From: Vesta saturnalis
Lineage: Eukaryota > Arthropoda > Insecta > Coleoptera > Lampyridae
DNA length: 64,000 bases
Assembly (NCBI GenBank): GCA_036346205.1
Contig: JARFJB010001278.1
Coordinates: 6,496,501 to 6,560,500 of the forward strand
Direction: 5' to 3'
Part shown: positions 53,963 through 64,000 of the stretch, one piece after another
How the letters are laid out: each line of letters starts with the position of its first letter
How positions within the stretch are numbered: position 1 is the first letter of the stretch
Notes under the pieces: model-generated
The model's input: the letters and a program-made list of their open reading frames with translations, nothing else
The model's database searches: none
What the model was told of the DNA's origin: nothing
Position numbers and translations under genes: made by a program

Positions 53963-55559
53963 TCTTACTAATTAACATTTCGATCACCTTTGTATTGCAA
54001 TTTATTATTGTTTTTAAAGATTCAAGAAAACACAGAAGAACTAAAAGTGTGGTATAAAATATATTTGTCATCACTCATTACTTATCCGCAAGCGATATTG
54101 TTACTAATAGGAATATTTCTCATCAAATTCAATATTGAATCAATACGGTATCTACAGCTATAGTTAGACAATTATTTGCAAAACTAATTGATAAAGCATT
54201 AAGTTTTTAACAAGAAAATATTTAGTTAAGAGGAAGTTTGTTAATACCATTAATATTAACACGTAATCATAGATTCCGTTCATCAATCTCTCCATCCATG
54301 TACATAATGTGTGTACGCTTTTATACGTTCAGGAAACGATATCGTTACGTTACATACAGAGTCACAAATTAATCGGTAAAGATGTATGTTCCGATGCAAA
54401 ATATAAGACTATTAAGGACATTATAAATCAACTAATTTCCATTTCAAAGCTTTTTCTTGTGCTGAAACCGCCCACATAACGGAATAACTAACATGCATTT
54501 ATACTTAAATTGGCAATAATGACATTAGACGTAAATGAAATAACAGTAAATTATACAAATACGCTAATAAGAAACTTTGATTGAAATACTTAAGTATATT
54601 TGCGAAAATCCCACACAGGTTACCTATTTAATTTATTTCTAAAATTTTTAATTTGAACAAAAAATAATCCTACTCAAAAATTTAGAAAAAAAGACGCGCT
54701 CTGCTTGATTGGAACAAATTTATGCGTTATTTTTAAACATTTTTGCTTCACCAAATGTAGGTGTTTACAGAGATTACCATTATACAAATAAGACTACAAT
54801 AAAATCGTAAATTTGAAAAGTGAATACATTTTTTCAACGCAAAATTTTGATGCGCAGCCTTTTAATTAAATAAAAAAATATACGGCAACCAAAATTAAAA
54901 CAGAACTTTTAAAACCAATTATCCTTTTAAGGATAAATTTAAAAAACACCGCCAACTATACACACGCCCATAATTAAAGCTAAAAAAAGGATTACCTACT
55001 TATCAATTTAAGTGTACGGTGAAATAATGAAACTCAAAATCAGAAATTTAATTTAATTAGTAATAATTTACTATTGCAATTAAGTGTGGTATTTAGAATA
55101 ATTTTGAAATTTTCAATAAATTTGTCTACTATTAAGTAAATCAATTACCGTAAAAACTTACATTTGCTAAGCACGATTGACTCGAACTTTGATTAAATGA
55201 ATTGATAAAAGACCAAATTAAATTTTTAGTCTTGATTTCAATGAAGATGCACCAGAGGTCGAATAAAATTATGAAAACTTCCTTATTTATGAGAGTGGGT
55301 TTCGAAAGTGAAATGGTCATGTAATCGAATCAGTTTTTATATAATTTGTGTAAGTGCTTCAAGAGTAGTAAAGTCCCTTTCTGTATTTGCGGTACCTAAC
55401 AGGAAAAGTATACTTATTCGGAGGCAATAAAAGTAATATTTTTCTGATACGAGTAAAGGGCGATTTTGAAGAAGCCGTAAAAAAATTAAATTAATTTTTC
55501 CAAATTTTATTTTTGCCGATGTCAGTTACATAAAAAAGCATTCAAGAAAATTTAGTAAA
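53961..55559. other. AT-rich DNA, nothing recognised
   Basis: No open frame, TE motif or RNA signal can be supported over this stretch. Confidence 0.45.
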
Positions 55560-55775
55560 TGTAACTCTGCTAAGATGGTATCCGTTTCTTGCACAGGTGA
55601 CTCTTGAAGTTATCCATCACATTCAGCAGCATTATCGATATGAGCCATCTCCAATAGGATTCGTTCTTTCAGTACTTTAAACGTGGTAGATCTTAAAACA
55701 CTCTACTCTTCAGACGTCACCACAATAAAAAGTCGACCGTTGTGAGGCCCGGTCAAGAGATCACATGATTTGGAA
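55560..55775 (-). pseudogene. Probable DDE_3-type transposase C-terminal relic
   Basis: The minus strand near 55765-55725 reads PGLTTVDFLLW, then RLKSRVF, like the SPDLTPLDFFLWGYLKS block of Tc/DUF4817 transposases. Downstream, KERILLEM and NVMDNFKSHLCKKR resemble the family's last helices. Stops interrupt it and no inverted ends are seen. The identification rests on two short blocks. Confidence 0.4.
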
Positions 55776-56756
55776 TAAACTATTAACAATGTTCATGCTT
55801 ACTCTTGCTGTGTCGAAGGTTGCTCCGTTTCGTTGAAAAATGTCTCCTCGTTTAATTCGTACTCAGTAAGTTATGGGGTTAAAACTGTAAATAATGTTTT
55901 CGTCTTAATTAGTTAATTTAACATTTCTTCACAAAATTGTCTTGTCGTTCCTTTAATATTCTGAACAATTTAGGTTTTGTAAGGATGATGGTGTAGATAG
56001 TAAACATGTACAATCCGATTAATCGTTTTATGCGACGCGGGCCTATTTTGATCGCAACGTAAATCTGCAAATTATTGAGAAATCAGACGGTTTAATCCTG
56101 TAAGACTGGTCTTTAACCCAAAAGGTAAAAAATTAAATTTATAATGAATGTAACATATATCATTATCAAAAAAAATATATAAATAAAATAACAAACAAGT
56201 ACTTATGGTAACAAATCGTTAAGGTAAAACATCAAACTTTAAGCAAATTATAATTCTACATTTAAAATATTTGTTAAAGGTGTATCTACAAGATCAAGTC
56301 CATTAAAGTTACTTTCTGTTTATGTTGATAACTTTCAAATGCATCCAAAACATCTAATTTGTCTTTTTTATTTGCAAAAATGCAAAAATTTAATGTTGTT
56401 TTGTGAATTCATAAGGTGATTATTTACTGTTATATAATTGGCATAATTTGATTTGTCTATATGTTTACATTAGTAACATCTAGCGTGTTCTTTGTATCTA
56501 ATATCAAAGTTCCTAAGTTCTTGTCCAATATAAACAGAATTACAGAATGTGCAGTTCAGTTTATAAATACCCGAATTAGTTTTGAAAGCCACTTTGTACT
56601 TCAATATGTCAGCTACTTTTTCTATTTTCGAAAATATGAAATTGGTATGTATTTACATTCTGAGGTAACTGCGTAAATGAAAGATAATTTGTACTCTAAT
56701 ACCAATGCTCTTAAATGTCTATTTAATACGAAAGATTCAACTAACGAGATTTTGAA
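55776..56756. other. AT-rich DNA with one unrecognised frame
   Basis: A 71-codon frame at 56461-56676 on + is hydrophobic and aromatic but has no known motif. Probably chance. Confidence 0.35.
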
Positions 56757-57407
56757 GTCGGTGCCTGCCTGTGTGCCTGTCTGTCTGCCTGGGTGTCAGC
56801 TTGTCTGCCTGTCCGCCAGTCCCCTGTCGACCTACCTGCCTTCTGCCTGCCTGTCAGTCCGTCTGCCTGTCTGCCTATCTGTCTACCTGGCTGCCTACCT
56901 GTCTGTCTGCAAGCCTGCATGTTTGCCTGCCCGTCTGCTTCTCTTCCTTCGTGTCTACCTGTCTATCCGGCTGTCTGTCTGCCTATCTGCATCTCCCTTT
57001 CGGTACGTCCGCCTTTTCGCCTGTCTACCTGTTTCTATGTCTGCCTGCGTGTGTGCCTGCCCATCCGCCTGCCCATATACCTGCCTGCATGTCTTCCTTT
57101 CTCCCTATCTGCCTGTCCGCCTGCCTGTCTACGCGTCTACCTGTCTGTCCATCTATATTTCTGCCTGTCTGTTCGCCTGTGTGCCTACCCGTCTATCCTT
57201 CTGCCTCCCTATCTGCTTATCTGTCTACCGGTCTGCTTATCGATCTGTTTGCCCATCTGTCCGTCATCCTGTAGGAATGCCGTCTGTGAGTGCACGTGTC
57301 TGGTCCTGTGTTTGTGTGTGCGTGTGTGTGCGTGTGTGTGCATGTGTGTGTGTGTGTGTGTGCGTGCGTGCGTGCCAACGTGCGTGCGTGCGTGTGTGTG
57401 TGCTTGA
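56757..57407. repeat. About 500-bp (TGCC/TGTC)n tract followed by (GT)n
   Basis: 56757-57262 is an impure tetranucleotide array of CTGC, CTGT and CTAC steps. 57303-57407 is GT/GTGC repeat. Long Cys/Leu/Pro frames in all three plus-strand phases are repeat artefacts. Confidence 0.93.
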
Positions 57408-57419
57408 GTTTTGCTATCT

Positions 57420-59700
57420 ACGTTTTCCATCTCTATTTACAATTTTTGCAGTCTCTCCTTTCTTTACTTTACTTACACTAACTTCTTCTCTCTTTTCTCC
57501 TCTCCCCTCAACTGTCTTCTTCTGTTTCATGTTTCTTGCATCCAATCCGCTCCTCATTCTTCTAGTATCTCTTCCACCGTCCTCTCCCCCTCCTTTAATT
57601 CCCAGCATTCTTGTAGCGTGTGCTTCATCGACTCTATCTCTTCTCTGCGCAGCCTTCATTTTCTCTCTTTGTCCCTTCTCCAGTACCTGTTCCCCTTCTC
57701 TTCGTTTCCACATTTAAATCTCTCTATCATTTTCTTTATTTCCCTTAATGTTCCTGTAGTTTACATTGTAGTTTCATTTTTTTACCTTCGACCATCTTTT
57801 CTGCACATCTCTATCCCTTCTAATTATGTCCTCTCTCACGTTCAATCCTTCCCTTCTTAGTCTTTCTACTTCCACTTTTCCATATCCGTTTCTTTCATAG
57901 TATTCTTCCTTCTCTTATTTCTTTACAGCATTCTTGCAGGATTTTACACTCCGTTCTTTTACTCATTTCCTCCTCGTACTTTGCTACTCTATCTCCCGCC
58001 TCCACCCTTATTTTATCTACTTGCACCTCCTCTCTAATGATGTATCCTGGTGTTTCTCCTTCCACTCCCAGTATCCACCTCCAGTATTTTTCTTGCAGCA
58101 CCTCTATCTCTTTGTATTCTTTCCACCCCCATACTTCTCCCCCGTATAGTGCCACACTTTTTATCAATTTCTCAAATAATGATTTTCTTTTCTTTATGTC
58201 CATTCCAAATAGTCTTTCCCCTACACTCCACACTTGCCCTATTAGCTTATTCCCTTTTCTTACTCGCTCTTTTATATGTTCCCCATCTTTATTGTCTTGT
58301 CTCATTGTCTTGTCTCATTGTGTATCCCAGGTATGTGAATTCCTTTACTTGCTGTATCTCCTCATCCCTCCATTTCCATTCCTCCTTTTTTGTTTTTCCA
58401 CCCCCTTTTCTCCATACCATTAGCTTAGTTTTACTCCCATTGACTTCCAAATCTTTCCTTTTCAAATATCTGACCAACGTTTTTAACATCCTCATTATTT
58501 CTTTTTTTCCCTTGCTCATAACACTATATCATCCGCGTATGCCAGCGTCCACACTTTCATATTCCCCACCACTAGGCCTCCCTCTTGTTATCCCCTTAAT
58601 GTCTCCTTCAGGTCTCCAGTATATACCGCGTACAGGCTTGGTTTCAATGGGCATCCTTGTCTCAATCCCTTCCTCGTTACAAATCCTTCGCTCAGTTCCC
58701 CATTTACTCTCACCTTGTTCCTTGTTTCTTCATATATCTCTTCTATCCTTTCTATTATCCTTTCGCTTATCTTTTTTCCCTGATGGGCTCCCACAACTTG
58801 TGCCTGTTCACCCTGTCGAATGCCGCTGTAACAGCTTCTTTTCCTCCACCTCCTTCTTTAACTTTTCTTCCAGAACGTACGCGTATATTTTGTAGGCCGT
58901 GTTTAGCACTGTAATTCCCCTGTAATTCAGCATCCGATTCTTGTTTCCTTTTTTGTACACCAGACAAATATGTCCTTCCCTCCACGTCTCCGAGAATCCT
59001 TCTCCTTTCCATATTTTGTTTATTATTTCCGTCATCCTTTTTGTCACCTATTCTCCTCCGTATATCCACTCCTCACCTTGTATCTCGTCTTCTCCTACCG
59101 CTTTCCCTCTCCAGTATATACCGCGAACGGGCTTGGTCTCAGTGGGCATCCTTGTCTCAATGCCTTCCTAGTTACAAATCTTTCGCTCAGTTCCCCATTT
59201 ACTCTCACCCTGTTCCTCGTTTATTCGTATATCTCTGCATCCTTTCGCTTATCTTTTTTTCCTGATGAGTTCCCACAACTTTTGCCTGTTCACCCTGTCG
59301 AATGCCGCTGTTATGTCTACGAATGCCGCTACCTCTTTTCTTTCCTAATTCCTTGTTTGCCATGTGCTTCAATATGTATACGTTATCCGTCGTTCTTCTT
59401 CCTTTCCTGAATCCTACCTGTCCATCTGGTAACAGCTTCTTTTCCTCCACCTCCTTCTTTAACCATTCTTCCAAAACGTTCGCGTATATTTTGTAGGCCG
59501 TGTTTAGCAGTGTAATTCCCCCGTAATTTGTCATCCGATTCTTGTCTCCTTTTTTGTACACTGGGCAAATACGTCCTCCCCTCCACCTCCCCGAGAATCT
59601 TTCTCCTCTCCATATTTTGTTTATTATTTCCATCATCCTTTTTGTCACCTTTTCTCCTCCTCCTCACCTTATATCTCATCTTCTCCTACCGCTTTCTCTT
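57420..59700 (-). pseudogene. LINE-D: R1/LOA-like non-LTR reverse transcriptase, partly duplicated
   Basis: Minus strand. From 59650: RICPVYKKGDKNRMTNYGGI, TLLNTAYKIYANVLEEWLKK, LLPDGQVGFRKGRRTTDNVY (RT fingers). From about 58800: FDRVNRHKLWE (Asp 1), GLRQGCPLKPSLYAVYTGDL, WTLAYADDIVL (YADD, about 58540). Then LEVNGSKTKLMVW, VKEFTYLGYTM, SVALYGGEVWGWKEY (about 58140) and a long Arg/Glu-rich C-terminal region (VEVERLRREGLNVREDIIRR, about 57850) to about 57420. Several shifts and stops are present. 59106-59650 repeats part of 58607-59080, so two partial copies are joined head-to-tail. The strong T/C bias of the plus strand reflects Lys/Glu/Arg-rich coding, not a separate repeat. Confidence 0.82.
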
Positions 59701-62634
59701 TTTTTATCTTCGTTATTTCCTCTCCTACTTCCTCTTCTTTTATTCCTTCTTCTTTTTTTCCCTATCTCGTGTCTCGTGTTACTTTATCTTCCTTGCAATG
59801 GTGTTGAAATTTATTGATATTTACAGATGGAAACCTTACGCACATGTGGGACTTTCGTAAATGTTGTTCTAAATATCGTGTGAAATAACTATGAATGTCG
59901 AATTTAGATCATTCAGATAGGTTAGAGAAGCGAACTCTTGGACCAGTGAGCGCGTGAGTTTATTTTGTTGAAGGAGTAACGATATGTGCTGATGTATTTT
60001 GTAAACCATGTCAGTGCTGCAGTTAGTTGTTATTCTGGAAAAATCCGTTTTGGGGATAAAATATTTAAAACGTTTTTAATGTAAGTAACGTGAATTGGAA
60101 ATATTATAAACCATTTTTCCAGTGTTTAAGCAGATTTGTAATAAACAGCAATCGTTATAATCAGAAAAGTATTGTGTATAAAATCCGCGCTCTAGAAAAA
60201 GAAACTTTTAAAGTGATCCTTTTAACTAAGAAAGATCTTTAAATATTGTAAATTGAAATTAAGAGTATTGAATATTAATAATACTGCTGTAAATACATGT
60301 GTGTTAACGGCAATAAATCGATCAAGTTTATAGATAATTAGGAATTTAAACACGGAATGAGTTAAAATATTAAATTCGGCGAACACTCGAGACGGCAATT
60401 AGTAAGCCCAATTCATACAAGCGTTAAAGGATGTGAGTGAAAGAAACGTTTAAGTGCACTGGTAAAGTAAAAAGCGGAACAAGTTATGAAAAATTTAATT
60501 TAAAAAATGTGTACACTTTTTCTTATAAAATTAATCGTTATTCAGATATTGAAAAAATGTAAGGGGTATATTTCGGTATTTTTATACCTTTGAAATATGC
60601 AGCTGTTTTAGAAATATCTGAGGTTGTGGATAGGACAAAAGAGTTTTATATCGGGACTACAGAAGCATCTAATGATAAAACCAGAAACGTATGTGAATGT
60701 TAATATTTTACTCAATTCTGGAACAAGATCTAATAACTGTATTTTCGTTACAAAATTGCTTGTGGTATGAACCTGACTGTAGTTTTAAACACAACAACCT
60801 TCTGTACTATTCAGGTGCCGGTGGTGGCGAGTAACTGAATACAGCTGCGTAATTTATTGTACCATAGTGTGGGATTTATAACCCATGTCTGTTCCAAGTT
60901 ACACTCTACGTTACGCTTCCGTAGACGTGGAATAAAAACGACATTGGGCGAGATCATACGTTACTTTTCGTCTGGTGTATTTGTGTAAGTGTAGATGTTG
61001 TTCTCTACTTACATTCTTCTAGTCGGGTTCTGGGGTAGAAACCACGTGACAGCAAAGGCCACGAAAATGACGCCACGAGATGGTTCGGAATAGTCAAGTG
61101 CTGTGGGAAAAACTCCGAGGCGGTAAAAAAATTTTTAATTGTTAATTCTGAATTATTCATTTGGGAAAATGATTATATTAGTAAATGATCAATTAGGATT
61201 CTGATGTGAAGAATTTCAACTCTTTATACACCGCTTTATTTGAAAATTTCGAGAAAAACCCGCAAAAGATTTTTTTAAAAAGCGCTCTCCATCAACCACT
61301 AAAAATACAGCCTAATTGATGGAGAAGAGTAAGCTCCTTTGAACGAGGCTGAGTTTGTTAGTTTTGGTTAAAGCAAACTGAAGTTATTTATCTTCTCAAA
61401 GAGGGACTTGTTCTTCTCCACCACTTCACTTCAAGAGATAGACTAACAAATTCTAGACAACAATATTTCAAGATTTTCTAGAAAAATAATACGTATACCT
61501 TTGTCATATCTTAACATTTATACATTTTATAGAAAAACTTGAGAGAAGTCATTGTTTGTATTATAAATTTTACTTAGGCAATAAATGTAATTAGCCTCCT
61601 CCACTACCTTCTGTAAATGTTTAGAAAATATATAGTAAGGACCTTAATCTAAGCTACTTGAATCTCGTTTGTTTGTGTTGCTTCACTGTAGCAATTAATA
61701 TGTGCAATTATTTTTGTTTAATTGGTTGATAGAATCAGATTATTGAACTTAGTCCTTTATTTAAATTATGATAGACCTCCCCTAACATTATTAATTAAGT
61801 GACGGTTTGATTTAAAGTTCTAAAGAGACCCAATACTACATTATTAGAGTCCTTTGTTTTCTTTATTTTTTTATTTACATGAAGAATTTCATTTTTAAAA
61901 AATAATAACGCTTTCGACGGTTTGGCAATATTTATCACGGATTTGTCTGAAAATTGTGTATTTTCAGACAGACCGATCGCAAACCTTAATTGGTTTTAAT
62001 TTGTTAGTCATTGAATATATAGTTGCAGAAATCGTTTAGTACAATATGGTCACGATAGATTTAGGTAGACAAAAGTAAAAGCTTCAGGTTTGAAAACGTT
62101 GAAATGTATTGAAATGATAAAAACTGCATGTAGTGTTTGAGATCATTTTTTTTTATTACACATATTAGTTCATATTTATACGAGGGTAAATTCGAAGGTA
62201 TACAGGCAGCGTCGTACTACTTATACGTATACTGATGTGATGATGTATAAATTTCAAAATTTTCTTAAACTTTGGGTGATTTTGTTTTTAAGTCTATTAA
62301 AGATTATTGAGGCAAAATTTAACGTAGTTTTTTAAAGTGAAAAGGTGCTGTTCGTGTTGGATATTTAAGATTGAATTTAATAGAATTCCACAGTCAGACA
62401 GGATTAATTTAAGAACTCGCCTAGGAGTTTCAGATTTCTAGTCTAAAGACTATCTTCCCGGACTGAACTTACTTTATGGTAAGTGTAAGGTGTTGGAATT
62501 TACATCTTATATCAGATCCGCCTATTTCAACTGCAGTAAGCTTAGCAATCTCCTTACCTTGGTTCTGAATTTTGGAAGATTAATATAAATATTTAACAAA
62601 ATCACTACAAGCTAATGGATATTCACTTAAAGGT
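59701..62634. other. Anonymous DNA, nothing recognised
   Basis: No long frame and no TE terminus. 61300-61450 contains loose inverted words, too weak to call. 62340-62560 may be the decayed 5' part of the Penelope fragment, but no RT motif is readable. Confidence 0.4.
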
Positions 62635-63210
62635 ATGAATAATGCTAAACATAACGATAAAGAGAAAGGAGTGCTTAATGGTGTTACTGCGTTTCTTCCT
62701 TTTGTAACTAATGTTACAGATGGAATTGAAAAAATTACAATTAGTTATAGCATTAGGACTTTCTTTAAACCTACACGAAAAATTAAATAACATTTAAGTT
62801 CACATACAGATGTTTCAGGCCCATTATCACCTTTCGGAGTATATAAGTTATCTTGTTCTTGTGAAAAATTATACATTGGAACCACAAAACGTAACTTTGA
62901 TACAAGACGTAAAGAACATATGCGATTTTGTAGATTAGGTCAAGATATCTGCAGAAGCTAGGCATACTTTAAATAATGTAAATCATAATATCCAATTTAA
63001 TAATATGGAAATATTGTTTAGACAAACTCATTATTATGTTCGTTTACAACGTAAAGCTATTGAGGTATATAAACATCCGAATAACTTCAATAGGCAAGAA
63101 GAAGGTCTCCTTTTAAATGGGTATTCGCATCTTATAATTAAACAATGGCACTATGATACGTCTGTTGGTTTCCTATACCTTGAAGTAAATGCTTTACCAT
63201 TTATATGTTA
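62635..63210 (+). pseudogene. Penelope-like element: RT end and GIY-YIG endonuclease
   Basis: ATG-like opening at 62635. AFLPFVTNVTDGIEKI and SIRTFFKPTRKIK match the linker before the nuclease. After one TAA (62788-62790) the same frame gives FGVYKLSCSCEKLYIGTTKR and NFDTRRKEHMRFC, with GVY and YIG, the Arg and the Glu of the GIY-YIG active site. A frameshift after LGQDICRS moves to NHNIQFNNMEILF, QRKAIEVYKHPNNFNRQEEG, the conserved C-terminal EI-kh-nnfNReeG block. The upstream RT core is absent. Known of the family: the nuclease nicks target DNA for reverse transcription. Confidence 0.85.
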
Positions 63211-63746
63211 AGTTACCACATCACTATCATAATTTAACATATGTAATTAAAATTAAAAATTATATTAAACGTACAACATCGTGTTTTTTTCACTCTAAAA
63301 TAACAATGACAATTATTTACAAAAAAAAGGATTTCTTTGTTAGATTTGACTTGATCTTTAATTGTTATGTCAAGTTTCAATTTGCGAAAGCTTTTATCAA
63401 TTTGAAATTAAAGTTTTCCACAACTTTACACTTACATTAGAATTTGATTGAATTTTGTTAAATTTACTATTTGATTATGCCTTCGACCGTTAAAGTGTGT
63501 TCTGATTTGTCACCTTCAAGCCAATTTAATAATACTTAATTTATTAAAGATTCTTTACTAAAGTTGTATTCCATAGTCGGATTTATATGTTTATCAAACT
63601 GTTATATTAATAGGTTTGCGTTTTGATCTTTTTTATTCCTAAATTTGTTCTAACATCTTAAATAATTCTTAAAGATATCACTACTACTGAAAACGATAAC
63701 TGTAATTGTTAGCGAAACGTATACGTTTAAAAACCCAAAAGCTAAG
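63211..63746. other. AT-rich spacer
   Basis: A chance 83-codon Lys/Phe-rich frame occurs at 63189-63440. Nothing is recognised. Confidence 0.4.
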
Positions 63747-63748
63747 TA

Positions 63749-64000
63749 CAAGGTGCGCCATGGAAGCGGGCAATTTTGAATGTCATTTTAATAGTAAACT
63801 TCAAATAATTAGAGGCTGCTGTTACTTTTAGGTTATTGTCAGTTTAACAGCATTTTGTCAAAATGCAACAGTGGTCAGCTGAACACCGTTCATTTGCCGT
63901 AAGAGCGTTCCACAAAAGTAATAGTTACGTAGTAGTTCAGAGAATCATTTTAACATTGATCGTAATAATGATGTGCCCTCTGCGAATGCTATCACAATTT
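63749..64000 (+). mobile_element. TcMar element, 5' end, running off the window
   Basis: After TA (63747-63748) the end reads CAAGGTGCGCCATGGAAGCG, typical of insect TACAGGGTG-type elements. A short TIR-like segment leads to a transposase start at 63863. Only about 250 bp lie in the window. Confidence 0.7.
63863..64000 (+). pseudogene. TcMar transposase N-terminus (DUF4817), partial and shifted
   Basis: ATG at 63863 gives MQQWSAEHRSFAVRAFHKSN, the conserved DUF4817 opening. After SYVVVQ the frame shifts by one into ENHFNIDRNNDVPSANAITI, matching the usual FN-RN-VPS-I block, so one indel has occurred. The rest lies beyond 64000. Confidence 0.75.

Noticed and set aside
56677..57717. A 346-codon plus-strand frame rich in Cys, Leu, Pro and Ser
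   Set aside because: All three phases stay open through the CTGC/CTGT tract, and its tail overlaps antisense LINE-D coding. It is not a gene.
57411..59860. Long plus-strand Ser/Leu/Phe/Pro-rich frames
   Set aside because: They are the antisense of Lys/Glu/Arg-rich LINE-D reverse transcriptase coding.

Overview
The window is repeat-dense, AT-rich eukaryotic nuclear DNA, most likely from an insect. The evidence is the mix of element families with insect-style features: piggyBac with TTAA target duplications, BEL/Pao, jockey-like LINEs, PIF/Harbinger with a Myb partner gene, TcMar elements ending in TACAGGGTG, Polinton, Penelope and hAT. The order cannot be fixed from sequence alone. I found no complete host gene. 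One short candidate host exon (23183-23233) resembles the start of a VAP/MSP-domain protein.

Layout. 1-3440: anonymous DNA with minisatellites, a perfect hairpin and a 319-bp direct duplication carrying (TA)n. 3440-6670: two decayed copies of a jockey-type LINE (LINE-A). 7230-9330: a tandem pair of about 1.09-kb units, each with a tRNA-like sequence plus a Pol III T-run. 10265-13288: a PIF/Harbinger element with a Myb/SANT gene on + and a broken transposase on -. 14010-15064: a third LINE-A copy. 15716-21470: a minus-strand LINE (LINE-B) split by a 1.4-kb fold-back element and a TcMar element with a nearly intact transposase. Removing both joins the LINE frame exactly. 21541-24176: anonymous DNA with the VAP-like exon.

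24177-33634 is a three-level nest: a Tc1 element (TA duplication, both TIRs) split by a BEL/Pao retrotransposon on the minus strand, itself split by a Polinton piece with DNA polymerase B and one terminus. 33674-40551 is a hAT-like element with a perfect 8-bp target duplication. Its transposase is cut short at a 40-bp perfect palindrome, and its interior holds microsatellites, an unrecognised exon, Polinton-type termini and a copia gag fragment. 42476-45266 is a piggyBac element with an apparently intact spliced transposase. 45480-46215 holds a mariner relic. 46508-50883 is a nearly full-length jockey LINE (LINE-C) with a target duplication and poly(A). 51195-53910 is a TcMar element with about 670-bp TIRs inside a (TA)n tract. 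56757-57407 is microsatellite. 57420-59700 is a fourth LINE (LINE-D), partly duplicated. 62635-63210 is a Penelope-like GIY-YIG fragment, and another TcMar element runs off the end from 63749.

The genes do not form a pathway; this is a layered record of insertions whose order can be read. The best candidates for recent activity are piggyBac, LINE-C and the two TcMar elements.
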